This document shows positions 11,305-22,247 of a DNA stretch of 64,000 nucleotides, in pieces. The stretch spans positions 372,001-436,000 of the forward strand of contig JALQBC010000019.1 of assembly GCA_023375675.1 (NCBI GenBank), in the 5' to 3' direction. Origin of the DNA: Cytospora piceicola (Eukaryota > Ascomycota > Sordariomycetes > Diaporthales > Cytosporaceae). The position numbers and the translations under genes were made by a program. Under the pieces are notes generated by a model. That model saw only the letters and a list, made by a program, of their open reading frames with translations. It had not been told where the DNA came from and searched no databases. Every line of letters starts with the position of its first letter. Position 1 is the stretch's first letter.

Positions 11305-13249
11305 ATCTCAAGCTTGTGATGGGAAGAGGATTGGAGGGGTGAGAGCGTGGTAGGGTTGGATATGTGGATACGAATCTCGACGACAAAGGATACCGGGGTT
11401 TCTTCTACTGCATCGCCCCATTTGGAGTTTCATGGACGGCCATTGCCTTGCAGGGAGGAGGGTATTTTTTTAAATTCTTTGTAATTTGTTCCGGATATGG
11501 GGTTGAGTTTTCTGACAGAGCACCTCTTGCCAGTGTGTGAGGGTCTGAGGAGAGATACCACTTTCGATCTACTCGAGGAATCCAGGGAGGTCGGATCGTC
11601 TCGAATCACCACACCTCGACAAATACCAACCACATTCCTCATATGTTCGAAGTTGTCACTTTCCTCCTGCAAAACTTAACTTGATGCTGCTGGGCGCGTT
11701 TATGGTCTCCAGCCGAGTCTCTCCCCAGTATATGACGGGCCTCTCTGTTGTACATAGGTTCATGACAAGGCATATCTATATTGCTGGGAGGCCAGTTTTG
11801 GCCCAGCGGAGATGAAGCTGCTGTTTAATTAGTTTGCCCGATACGCGGTGACGGCCCTCGAGTGAGTAAACATTGGAGGGAAACGTTCCCCGCCCCCCCG
11901 CAGGATGATCGTTTAATGCACATGCAGGACTCGACCTCGATGCGTCGAGAGATGCGAATCATTAGGGGGCCGTATCCCGAGCAAGCGCTCCGCCGCCGTC
12001 AGCTGACAGACAACCACGAACAAAGCCAAGGCTTACTACACACCATCTCTCCCTTCCTTGCTCGGACGTTACCTGACAATGCAGTGTGGCTGCCTGGCCA
12101 GATTATGAACAGCCGGCCCACCCATACCGCGCGTCTGAGGGCACAAGGAAGCCGAACAAAGCAAACGAAGCTACAGCCGGGTCTCACCGGGGTGTTAGTT
12201 GCGCACCTTGGTGCCGTACAAGCGCAGGTAAAGCGCCCCTGTAACCCAATCCCGCCTCCTTGACCTGTGTGTGTGTTCTTTCTCTCTTTTGGGACCGGGC
12301 CTGGTCAACAAGGAACGAAACGTATCGGGCTGGCTGGCTGGAGGAAGGAGGAAGGTGGCGAGCTGGAGAGGGTGCTCGTGTAACTGGCTTTTGTCCGGAT
12401 GGCTCCCTTGACGCGGATGGCAGGTTGGTGGTGCTGCTGTTGCCTCGCTTCGGATTGCCAAGCGGGAGGGGATCCGCTCACCGTGACTCTCTACTCGGGC
12501 TACTTTACTTCTGCGATGGGCAAGTAGCTCGATCGGCCGGGTCTTGAGGCAAGAGTATATGCACAAGCCTCAAGACTCAGTCAAAGCGTGGGCCTTTGCC
12601 AGGCTACGAGCCGTGTTGACGGTGAAGCAAGTGCTTTTCAGTCCTGCCGTCCTCATCCAAGGCGACGATGTACTTCCCGGGATATTTCCTGATGTGCTCA
12701 GTCAGGTATCAGCATGTGTCTGCACAGGCTCCCGCGCTAGCAAGCTGACCGAACCTTGGCTGTATCGACTAATGCAGGAACGGCTCCAAGTGGCCGAATG
12801 AAGCTGGTGATGGGATGGGTCGGTGGTATGCAAGGGGGCTGACAGCCTCTCCCGCCCGCCTTTCGATGTTCTGTCTTTGCACTCCACTAGGGCTTTTCTT
12901 TTCTTCTTCGTCTTTGTTACCTCCTTTTAGCGTCCTGATGATTAGATCGCGGAACACTTGGTAAAGTGTAGCAGGGTAGGTTGTCATACTGCGCGCTGTC
13001 ATGTGCACACTGGCGGGAGGACAGTGCGCGCTAGGTGCTTTCCACCGAGGACATCATTCGTCCCTTGCATACTTATTAAGACACTAGTAGATTATCCCAG
13101 AGCCACGTCGCGTCAGCTTGTTGTTTCGTCGGCCAGGTATATTGCACAGTGACCATGTCTAGGTGCCGTACCAGAGGGTTGGTGGTTACCGATAATGACT
13201 ACATACTTAAGTATGCAGACTTATATGCAAGAAGTGCAAAGGAAGAAAC
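11305..13249. other. Intergenic region, no supported gene
   Basis: This holds the 3' flank of the GPI protein gene and about 1.9 kb of unremarkable sequence. Open frames such as 12195-12566 (-) lack recognisable domains and overlap others on the opposite strand. Confidence 0.5.
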
Positions 13250-13368
13250 AGACGTCCCTGGAGTTGAACCAGGCTCTTAAACACACGTATCTAGGAACCG
13301 CCTAGGGGCCAGCCCCTTGCCAAGGTTGCCAGTGCTGACGTGCAATGCTACTGCTACACCAAACGCGC
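13250..13368 (-). other. tRNA-like element with pol III A and B boxes
   Basis: On the minus strand TGGTGTAGCAG (13361-13351) fits the internal box A consensus TRGYNNARNNG. GGTTCAACTCC (13270-13260) fits box B and sits in a perfect T-arm: a 5-bp stem CCTGG/CCAGG around a 7-base loop. A 4-bp D stem can form. The putative acceptor strands pair at only 6 of 7 positions, mostly through wobbles, and no clean anticodon arm is seen. The box spacing of about 80 bases would require an intron. It may be a decayed tRNA, an intron-bearing tRNA or a SINE-like remnant. Confidence 0.3.
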
Positions 13369-15171
13369 TGGCTACTTCTTTGCAGTCGACGCTTATATCC
13401 ATAGTTCGAGCACATGCATTGTGCAAACCAGTTTGGGGAATTGTTTCTGTTTAAACAATGGCGATACAGTGCAGGACTAATTTCTAACGACAAAAACAGA
13501 AGGGGGAGGGGGGAGGCTGGCATTGCCAAGCCATATAAACAATAGAGAATATGTAACTCATAGACGCGGCCGATAATATACCAGAGGACCGATCCTTGTG
13601 CTGACTTCCCAGCTCATTGGCAATGACCCATTAGCCTCCACCCGTCTGTTCGTCTGTAAACCTCTGTAAACCTCCTGATGTCCCAGGGTGTCAATACAGC
13701 TCCAGAGAAGGGCTCTCACACTCTGCGTATAGTCCCCCCCCTCCCACCCGATGATCACGCTCTACTGTGTCCTCGAAGGAGTGTTGCTATGCTCAGCCAA
13801 TTCTTCGATAAAGCATATCGGTAGCCTTCGGTGTATCTACGTACGTGGTGAGTCTATACTGAACTCCCTACAGAATAGATTCCATGCTCTGTACTTGAGG
13901 TCAGCTCGGGTTTACTACGGGTCGGTTTCAAAATGTTATTATCAAGTTGGAATAGACAATTTCCCTCCAGATGTAGATTGAAAATTAAGGTTACTATTCA
14001 ATTGTAAACTCACGGCATTGAAGTGTGCTATCAGGGGGGCAGGGGGCGGGGCCGGAAACACGGAATAGTCTGTCTGGTTTGAATCATTCTCGCCTCCGTA
14101 CAAGATGTGCTAGCCTCCATCACCGGGGTAGTGGCCAAATGCGTACTTAGTTAATATGTATAATGGTTTACGTATCGCACACATTATTATTGCTCATGGG
14201 GGGAAGGGTGACAGAGTGCGGTAGCCTGGTGCATCCCAGTATGTATCTGTTCTTCATTTTCGGGCGGTTGGAATTCGAAGCTGCCTCCAATGTTGACATG
14301 ATAGGAGGGGTGCTGGACCTCAACTCTGTATTATCGGAATGTGTTTACAATCATATACGCGGAATCCGGCGATGCAATATTCTGTACCTAGGTTATACCG
14401 AATCTGTATATGTCTCAAGGTTTAGTCTTGTTTGTTTTGCTTCTCGCATACCCTGGGGTAGGTAATGCTCTTGATTAGTATCTCTGTTTGCTCTTGGGAC
14501 AGGTCTACTTATATCAGCAGTTGTTTGGAGGCTATCATGGTTTGAACTGACAAGTTCATCCGAAGAATATCATTAAACACAGGAGCCGCTGAGCCATGTT
14601 GCTTTGATCCTGGGTTGTATACACTTTGTAGCTTCCTTCGGGATTTGTGATGTCATGCCGTGAAATCCGAGATTTGATCAAGCCATGGAGAAAATCTGAT
14701 TTCCAAAGATTTGAGAAAAAGATGGACAAAAGAACGGGTTCGTAATGCTATACGGATGTTCGTCATCGAAATAGTCGATGCTCTAGTCTATGTCCATACA
14801 CTTGTTGCCGCCAGTTGGACCGACATGTGGATAGTGAACCTATATTGCGCGAGAATTTGCAGTATCCGTGTTAAGTCTCATGTAGAATACCCATGAAGGC
14901 ATGGAAATTGCCTTCTAGAAAGACACCGGGGGGGGGGGGGTCATCATGAGATATACTCACATCTGGTCTAGTCGTCGTGACTAGGATATGAAATGTTCTA
15001 CACACCATCCTTACCCTATACATCGTCGAAAGTGTCGAACGGCTTATTAGACAGCTTGCTGACGCAATCTTCCACGTCGGCATGATGTCGGTTGGTGCTC
15101 ACGCAGCTTCGCTGGATAGCCGAGCAGAGACCTTGAGTGACATATGCTTGATTTATGGCCAGGTCCTGATT
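13369..15171. other. Gene-poor, more AT-rich region
   Basis: No supported gene. By eye this stretch is richer in A and T than its surroundings. It contains a 13-base G run (14928-14940) and one copy of the ACCTAGGT palindrome (14386-14393). Short plus-strand frames at 13751-13981, 14163-14465 and 14711-14896 have no recognisable content. Confidence 0.45.
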
Positions 15172-15815
15172 TTACATGCTGAGGGTAACTTTGTTCCACA
15201 GCTCCAAGGTGGGTATCCAGGCCTCATGGTGAAGCACGGCACGCGAGGCGTTGAAAATCTAAAACGCGATCTATTTCAATCATCCGTGATGAGCACAATT
15301 GTTGCCGGGAAAACTATGCAACTGAACTTAAAGGACTCACTTACTTGTTTGAGAGCCATCACTTCCGCCTCGGCACCAGGAAGCAAGTCTCCAGTCGGGT
15401 TATTGACTGGCCCTACTCCCAGGTACACAACATGCACGCTCGATGCTACCTCGAGGCACTCGGAGCTGGAGGCTACCACACCGGCCTGGAAAATACCCAG
15501 GCCGGCGGAGCTCGCCTGTAGAATCGGCGCGAGTCCGTAGAAGTGTTCGATCGAATCTAGGAACCCTGTGAAGTTCCCGAGGGGAGTAATCCGGCCCGCC
15601 GCCTTCCTCAGCGAAGAGGCCTGGTATGGACTGTCCCTGGGATTAGATGACTGCGACGTTTGTTGAGTGGATCTGTTGCAGACGCGTCGGTGTTTATTAT
15701 TCCCTTGTATTGTTGGTTAGGGAACATGGTTAAAAACTGCCTACCATGTTTTTGTATACTTCTTGGACGGCGACGAGCATTGAGGTTTCACACCAGTTGA
15801 CGACATTGTTCTTGA
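15172..15815 (-). pseudogene. Unrecognised multi-exon coding fragment
   Basis: Three stretches on the minus strand join in one reading frame through plausible introns: 15815-15745 (open from a CAG acceptor, ending before GTAGGC), 15650-15345 (102 codons, ending before GTAAGTGAG) and 15258-15172 (29 codons, after TTTTAG, ending in TAA). The introns are 94 and 86 bases. The middle exon starts and ends in phase 0 and encodes sequence such as FTGFLDSIEHFYGLAPIL and TGDLLPGAEAEVMALKQ; the last exon gives HHEAWIPTLELWNKV. The consistent phases and amphipathic composition argue for a real or recently real gene. The 5' end is not clear: an ATG at 15966 opens a frame that would need a very short intron to join. 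I do not recognise the family; it could be intact or decayed. Confidence 0.35.
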
Positions 15816-16431
15816 CTGGTCATAATATGCATTCTACTAGGCCGTGGTAATGACTTGGAAGGCTCGTAATGGACTCCGAGGAAGCCACCATATCAGACTT
15901 GATCGAAAAAAAGTCTGTCATAAAAGGCAACAGATAAAGACAAGCGATTGGGTACTTGGTTTTCATTCTTGTGGTGTAGGAACACATCTGGTGGTGTCCT
16001 GGCCTTGGTGATCAGGGGGGGTGTAGCTTAAAATTAACCCTAACCCTACAGTCGGTTGACGCCCGGACCCAGCGTAGTATATTAAATACGGACCCACTTA
16101 CAAGCATCCAATCATTGATGATCGTTGCAGTCTCCACGTGACGCCGCCTCCATTTGACTTCATCCCTTCTGGCGTAGTCTCCCAACCTCCCTCACTCGTC
16201 ATCTTCCATCAACGAAAGCACTTCACATCAACCACAACCACACACAGAGGTCACAACACAGGGTTAGTTCAAAGGTGTCCACTTCTCGAGGACTACCGCG
16301 TCGCCCGCCTGGCTTGAACAAGCAAATGCATGCGTTATGCGCCAGCAAGGCCAGGAAACTCCGACTTCTACTCACTGTCCACGGGCAGTGAAAGAACCGG
16401 GGCCTTGTAAGGACACGGACTCTTGTCGCGC

Positions 16432-16511
16432 CACATGATCTTGCTCTGTGGTCGGCGAGATTGTCGTCCTCCACATGATATTGCTCTGTGGTCGATGACA
16501 CTGCCGCCCTC
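16432..16511. repeat. Two-copy imperfect 40-base tandem repeat
   Basis: A unit beginning CCACATGAT.TTGCTCTGTGG occurs twice head to tail with a few substitutions. It lies in the leader or promoter of the downstream coiled-coil gene. Just upstream, 16035-16047 carries two TAACCC units (telomere-box-like). Confidence 0.7.
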
Positions 16512-16753
16512 CACGGCGATACCTATGCTTGCTTGTCTTGTTGCGCTGGGACGACGGGGACTCCACGGCTCATCATCTCTCCATCTGTCAACTCGTACCT
16601 CATATCCCATCAATTCAGAGTCAAGGCTGCTCTGTTATTTGAAGCCTGGGCGGGTGGGATCCTGTCTGTTGTTTACAGACGGGGGATACGACTCGACATC
16701 TTGTTTCCTGTACGTTGCATCTAGATGCGGTAGCTGATATTTTACAGGTTCCA

Positions 16754-18100
16754 ATGGCGGCGCCTTCCGATGACGATGACGCGACAACTGCTTCCCTCGA
16801 CTCGACGGAGTACGATGTCATTGATATCTCGAAGGCCCCCGTGGTTGTGACTTGGGCCGGCGAGGACGGTCAGCCTCGATTCCTGAGCCATTCACCCTTG
16901 GACCACAACCATGTTACATTAGACATTCATTCCAACTCAGAATCGCACACTGCGTTCTTCAAGATCACGACCAACATCGCTTTCAAGGGAAAACGAAACA
17001 AGTCCAACACATTCTTGTTTATCTTTCCCGAGCGCATTCAATCGTTAGCGATTGTTGACCAAGACGACGATTCTGTGCCTGCACCACATAGACTAGGGAC
17101 AAGTACATACTCGCTGCGCTTCACCCTAAGTACGCCTTGCGCTCTTGTCGTCCCAAAGGACGAGCTCGTCCCCAAGGACAATGCGGCACGATCTACACTG
17201 GACTCGTTGCAAGCCCTGGCTGGAAAGACCAGCTTCCAAGTGAATTTTCCATGCGAAGTACTCGCCAAGGCCCGCTTGGTCGCACTCTGTGATGAAGCTT
17301 CACTCAGTGGACATCTTACAACCATGCCCGGCATCGAAAACCTTGCCAAACTGTACGGTGGCAATGGGGGCAGGGTGATTGAATATGAACAAGCCGAGGC
17401 CAGCGAGGTCTTGCCGACCGAGGAAATGGTTGATACGCAGTCCTGGGCTCCGTCTCAAGGTTCTCATGACGAAGGCCGAGCAGATGGCCAGAAATCTATG
17501 GCCCTTCCGCCTGAATCTGCCGAAAGCCCACCATCATACGACGAACTTGGCCTAGGTCACTCTCCTCCGTCCCGCCCGCCCGTCAAAAAACGCCGTCGCC
17601 TTGATTCAGAAGCCACGGACCATGATGCAAGTTCTTCCAAAACACTACTCGAGGAAATATGTAGACAGGGCTTTGGCGAAATTGGACGTCGGCTGGACCG
17701 CATCGAACAGCGTCTTGATAAGATGGGGTCTCGTCTAGACCGGATTGAGCAGCGTATTTGTATAGGAACTGGGCAGGAGGACCTACCCGGCGAGAAAGAC
17801 TCAAGTGAGCTGGAGAACCGGCAGCGGGACGAGCTGGGTCAACGCATCGATTGCGTTGAGGAGCGCGTAGCTTGCGTTGAGGAGAAGTTGGAAACCGGCT
17901 TAAGTGAGCTGGCAGACAATATCGAGAATCAGATGGCCGATGTGAAGGACAACTTGGAGCATTCTGTCTTGGTATACGTAGAGGATGAGATGGGTATCGC
18001 GCAAAGCCAGTTTGAGGATTTTGTGAAGAGTGAGGTCCGTAATGTTGGTGAGGATATAGAGGAGTCAGTCAAGGAGAAATTGAGAGATGCACTGTCATGA
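16754..18100 (+). CDS. Coiled-coil protein with nuclear localisation signal, unknown function
   Basis: Single reading frame of 448 residues from the first in-frame ATG. Residues ~20-230 look globular, with alternating hydrophobic strands (for example VTLDIHSNSESHTAFFKI) and no domain I can name. A Ser/Pro-rich linker (~230-285) ends in the basic cluster PPVKKRRRLDSE, a likely nuclear localisation signal. The C-terminal third is a long coiled coil. It begins with near-repeats of RLDRIEQRLDKMGSRLDRIEQR, followed by CVEERVACVEEKLE and acidic heptads to the end. I do not recognise the family; it reads like the fungal hypothetical proteins with a beta-rich head and a coiled-coil tail. It is a plus-strand gene convergent with the dehydratase gene. 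A DNA- or chromatin-associated role would be a guess. Confidence 0.75.
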   Translation: MAAPSDDDDATTASLDSTEYDVIDISKAPVVVTWAGEDGQPRFLSHSPLDHNHVTLDIHSNSESHTAFFKITTNIAFKGKRNKSNTFLFIFPERIQSLAIVDQDDDSVPAPHRLGTSTYSLRFTLSTPCALVVPKDELVPKDNAARSTLDSLQALAGKTSFQVNFPCEVLAKARLVALCDEASLSGHLTTMPGIENLAKLYGGNGGRVIEYEQAEASEVLPTEEMVDTQSWAPSQGSHDEGRADGQKSMALPPESAESPPSYDELGLGHSPPSRPPVKKRRRLDSEATDHDASSSKTLLEEICRQGFGEIGRRLDRIEQRLDKMGSRLDRIEQRICIGTGQEDLPGEKDSSELENRQRDELGQRIDCVEERVACVEEKLETGLSELADNIENQMADVKDNLEHSVLVYVEDEMGIAQSQFEDFVKSEVRNVGEDIEESVKEKLRDALS

Positions 18101-18419
18101 AATACAATTCCTGTGTTCAATATCCTGTCAAAAGCAATATCACGTTCCCAACTGCCGAACACTGATTCTATGTTCATAAATGCAAACCCCTTCCCTAGCT
18201 AATTGTGAAACACTTCCAAGAATGATCGTATAGTATTACGTTGATATTGAATGTGATGTGATTTAGAGCTGAGATGGACCTTAGTTCGATGAGCGCAATG
18301 ACCTATCATGCATAGAGACATGGTTCCAGTCTTGTAAGTCATGATACATAAATCTCTCGGTTCTCATCCCAGAAAGATGTCTACCACCTACAATGGCCCA
18401 CCTACAATGGCATTTACAC

Positions 18420-19911
18420 TCAAGCAAACATCTTGCCCAGATTTTCCAAGGCAACATTCCCACCACTCAACACAATACCGACATCCCAGCCCTCCTCGCC
18501 GGCCTCCCTCTCCACCATACTCCTAAAGTCCTCATTGAACAGGACCACCGCGAGCGGGACCGCAGCGCTGGGCTCGACGACGAGCTTCAACCTCTCCAGG
18601 ACCAGCCTCAGCGCGGCCTTGATCTCGTCCTCGGTGACGCTGAACATCTGCCTCACCAGCCGCCGCTCGTAGATGACGCCCCAGGGGAACCTCCCCACGG
18701 GGGTCCTCAGCCCGTCGGCCACGGTCAGCGTCGACACCTCCTCGACCCGCCGGCCCGCCTCGAACCCGCGCCTGCAGTCGTCGGCGCCCTGGAACGAGGG
18801 CTCCGCCCCGAAGACGGCGACCCCCGTGCCCTCGCACGACAGCGCCACCCCCGACAGCATGCCGCCGCCGCCGCAGGGGGCCACGATGGCGTCCAGGCCC
18901 CTCCCCTCCGCCTCTCCCGCATCTTCCTCCTCCTCGCCGCCCAGCACCGGCGCCGTGGAGAACCGGCTGTCCAGGTCCACCCCGGCGCCGGCCGCCGCCT
19001 CCCCCCTCTTCAGCCGCCGCACCTGCTCCTGGAACTCGAGCCCCAGCGTGCCCTGGCCCAGCATGATGTCCGGGTGGTCGTAGGGCGGCACCAGGGTGGC
19101 GCCCGTCTCGGCCATGACCTTTTCGGCCACGGCCTCGCGCTCGGCCGACGCCGGCCCGCTGAAGACGACGCGCGCGCCGTAGCCCCGCGTCGCGGCGACC
19201 TTGGGCGCGGCCGAGATGTCGGGCATGACGATGTGCGCCGGGATGCCGCTCTCGCGGGCCGCCAGGGCGAGGGCCTGGGCGTGGTTGCCTGCGGGGGGGG
19301 GTTTTGTTCCATGTCAGTTCGTGGTGTGGGAAGGGGCTCAGCTCGGCTTCTTGGGCCGTGGTTGGTTGGTTCTCGAAGGAAAAAAACGACCTCGGTCCGC
19401 GCAGATACGGGCCCCCTTCGAGACTTCTCGACCGTCAACTGCAGGAAGCCAATACACGGTTGACACCACGTCCAACCTCTTGCCGTCCTCTGCACGACCC
19501 CGCCCTCCCCGCCTGGACACCCAAGCAGAGACAGACAGAAGCCCACCCCTCGACAGGCAAAAATCACTTACCGCTGCTGTGCGTGACGACCCCCCTCGCC
19601 GGCCCCCCGCCCTCCACCCACGCCCGGTCCCCCTTGAGCCTCTCGAGGGCGTGGAACGCCCCCCGCGCCTTGAACGCCCCGGCCCTCTGCACGTTCTCGC
19701 ACTTGAACCACAGCCGGACGGCCGGCGCGGCCGGCGCGCGGCCCTCCCACCCGGTGCCGGCCAGGGCCCCCGGGGCCCGCGGGGCGGACGCGAGGGCCGT
19801 GAGCGTCGCGTTGGTCAGGACCGGCGTCAGGTGGACGCGGGACCGGATGAGCTCGCGGGCCTGGAGGACCGAGGCGCGGGTCAGGGGCGGGCAGGTCGAC
19901 GGGTCTGCCAT
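18420..19911 (-). CDS. PLP-dependent serine/threonine dehydratase or serine racemase
   Basis: Fold-type II pyridoxal-phosphate enzyme, predicted to deaminate serine or threonine to pyruvate or 2-oxobutyrate, or to racemise serine. Two exons, 19911-19572 and 19288-18420, with a 283-base GT..AG intron, give 402 residues. The intron splits the conserved SSGNHAQALA motif at the glycine. The PLP lysine is in AGAFKARGA, the phosphate-binding loop is PCGGGGMLSG, and the C-terminal LSGGNVAL motif is present. There is no ACT regulatory domain, so it is not a full-length Ilv1-type threonine deaminase. Gly/Ala-rich and Glu-rich insertions (around TGWEGRAPAAP and GGEEEEDAGEAEG) make it longer than the ~330-residue racemases. 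Its upstream neighbour on the same strand is ketol-acid reductoisomerase. The family is firm, the exact reaction open. Confidence 0.88.
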
Positions 19912-20751
19912 TGTGATTGTTCCTGCTATTGATTTATGAAGTTGAACGAGGGACCTTGCTGTTCAACATGAATTGCAATAAAGTATAAAAGGCCTCCAGC
20001 TCACAGTCGTCGTGTAAGTGACGGTGGTCTCAATTAAGTGAGTATGTGTTAGTCAAAGTGTGGAGCCCGTCGATCACACGAATCCGTAATAATCCGACTT
20101 GGGTTATCAGACAGAGATAGAAGGGATAGATTAGGTGGTGGAGATGACACAGCATGACACAGCGTGACCTTTGAAATGCAATTGATTTGGCGGCCAATAT
20201 TGCCAATTGCGTAAGAGTTTCCGCTGCTTCGAAGCTGGAGATGTGAAATGCGTATGGTCTCGCTATGAGCAAATGCCGATAGCGGAAACAAGGGAATAGA
20301 TACACAGGTATACAATACGGACACGTCTAGTAGCACTGAATCCTATAATTGCAACCCCTTGAAATTGGAGGGAATACACAGTACTCGGAAGTATTGAATA
20401 TGCATACATGCGAACATCAACAACTCACTAAGAGCATACAAAAATAAACCACCTGACACCACAGATTCAGGACAAGGAAGCAAATACTCTTTTTTGGCTG
20501 CAAAATTACGGGAATCAAGAAATGGATATAAAACACAGTTCCTTTTATTTTCCTCCTAGCGAGCACTCCGTTCAAATAGATAGATAAGATAACCTGACCT
20601 AGAGCAAGAAAAGTTTCCGAAACCGACTGATCACCAACCCTCTCAACAACTACTCAATTCAGAATTTCCCATGTTTCCGAATTCTTTTTTGTGATTTTTT
20701 GTTAAAAAAAAAAAACAACCTAAACAAGACATAAGATGCTACATCTCAAAC
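19912..20751. other. Intergenic region, dehydratase promoter and reductoisomerase 3' flank
   Basis: About 840 bases of AT-rich sequence lie between two minus-strand genes, with an A run at 20705-20715. Open frames at 20030-20336 are overlapping and featureless. I see no gene. Confidence 0.6.
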
Positions 20752-22247
20752 TTATTTCTGGTTCTCGGGGCGGAGGCCACGGACGGCCTTTCCGGCGCGC
20801 CAGATCTCCATGCTGCGGATCTCCTCCATCTCGGCCTCGAACTTCTCACGGTAGTCGGCCTGTCCGTTGTAGTCCAGGGAGCGCTGGGTCTCCTCGCCGT
20901 TCTTGACGCTGTCGTAGAGGTCGTTGAAGACGGGCTTCAGGGCCTTCTTGAAGCGGGGGGTCCAGTCGATGGCACCGCGACGGGCGGTGGTGGAGCAGGC
21001 CTCGTACATCCAGTCCATGCCGTATCCACCGATCAGGGGGTACAGGGACTGGGTGGCCTCCTCAACGGTCTCGTTGAAGGCCTCGCTGGGGGAGTGGCCG
21101 CGCTCACGGAGGACCTCGTACTGGGCGAGGAACATACCGTGGATACCACCCATCAGGCAGCCACGCTCACCGTAGAGGTCAGAGTAGACCTCCTTCTCGA
21201 AGGTGGTCTTGTAGAGGTATCCGGAGCCGACGGCGACACCCATGGCGATGGCCTTCTCCTCGGCCTTGCCGGTCACATCCTGGAAGACGGCGATGGAGGA
21301 GTTGATACCACGGCCCTCACGGAAGAGGGATCGGACGGTACGGCCGGAGCCCTTGGGGGCGACGAGGATGACATCGACATCCTTGGGGACCTCGACGTTG
21401 GTGCGCTCCTTGAAGACGGGGGAGAAACCGTGGGAGAAGTACAGGGTCTGCAGACAAGAACCGGTTGTTAGCTTCCGGTTTCATCCTCCTTTGCCTGGTG
21501 GTCTAGATATATGGGGGGGGGGGTGTTATGACTCGCCTTTCCCTTGGTGATCTGGGGCTTGATGTGGGGCCAGGTCTCGGACTGGGCGGCGTCGGACAGC
21601 AGGTTCATGATGATGGTACCCTTGGTGATGGCCTCGTCAACCTCGAAGAGGTTCTTGCCAGGCACCCAGCCATCCTGGATGGCGTCCTTCCAGGACTTTC
21701 CCTCCTTTCGGACTCCGATAATGACGTTGAGGCCGTTGTCACGCAGGTTGAGACCCTGGCCGTGACCCTGGGAACCGTAGCCGATCAGGGCGAGGGTGTC
21801 GTTCTTGAAGTATTCCTGTAGAGATTGTTAGCAAGCGTATCACCGAGAATGTATGTATATTTTGGAATATATAAATGGGGGGGGGGCTGTTGGGTGACTC
21901 ACCAGGAGCTTCTCCTTGGGCCAGTCCTCACGCTCTATTCTCGAGGAAAAAGGAAGTCAAGTCAGAACAGGTCTCTCTCCAAATAACAAAGCAGTTCAGC
22001 TCAAGGGAGCCGGGATTCTGGATGGAGCTGGCTCACCGTAGACATCCTCCTTGACTCCAGCGAAGTCAATGGTCTTGATACCACGGATCTGCTGCTGGGC
22101 AATTCCGGCGACAGCGGGACGAGCGACAGCAGAGGTGCGGGCGGCAGCGTTCAGAGCAGCGACGAAGGTGCGCTTCTGGCCGGCGGAGGACCGGGTCAGT
22201 TGGCGGGCTGCTGGGCGCAGGGCGGAAGCGAAACCTCTGGCAGACAT
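20752..22247 (-). CDS. ILV5: Ketol-acid reductoisomerase, mitochondrial
   Basis: Acetohydroxyacid isomeroreductase of valine, leucine and isoleucine synthesis; NADPH- and Mg-dependent, in the mitochondrial matrix (Neurospora ilv-2, yeast Ilv5). Four exons give 405 residues: 22247-22037, 21934-21903 (32 bases), 21815-21537 and 21447-20752. Introns 1 and 2 are GT-AG. Intron 3 (21536-21448) appears to have a GC donor (AAG then GCGAGT), since joining AAG to ACC restores ITKGK-TLYFSHGFSP exactly. Residues 1 to ~55 are rich in Arg, Ala and Ser with no acidic residues, fitting a presequence. The NADPH loop is GYGSQGHGQG (about 93-102). Catalytic-domain motifs include VAPKGSGRTVR, SDLYGERGCLMGG and ATQSLYPLIGGYGMDWMYEA. 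The length matches the family. Confidence 0.96.
21448..21536 (-). other. GC-AG intron in the ketol-acid reductoisomerase gene
   Basis: The exon ends AAG and the intron begins GCGAGT and ends TTGTCTGCAG, with GCTAAC as a branch site. No GT donor nearby keeps both the phase and the conserved protein sequence. A C-run (sense strand) lies just inside the intron. Confidence 0.8.

Noticed and set aside
16035..16047. Telomere-like TAACCC repeats
   Set aside because: Only two units, far too short to indicate a telomere or subtelomere; at most a promoter telo-box.
18393..19463. Plus-strand frame overlapping the dehydratase gene
   Set aside because: Antisense shadow rich in Arg, Pro and Leu; the minus strand has the PLP-enzyme motifs.
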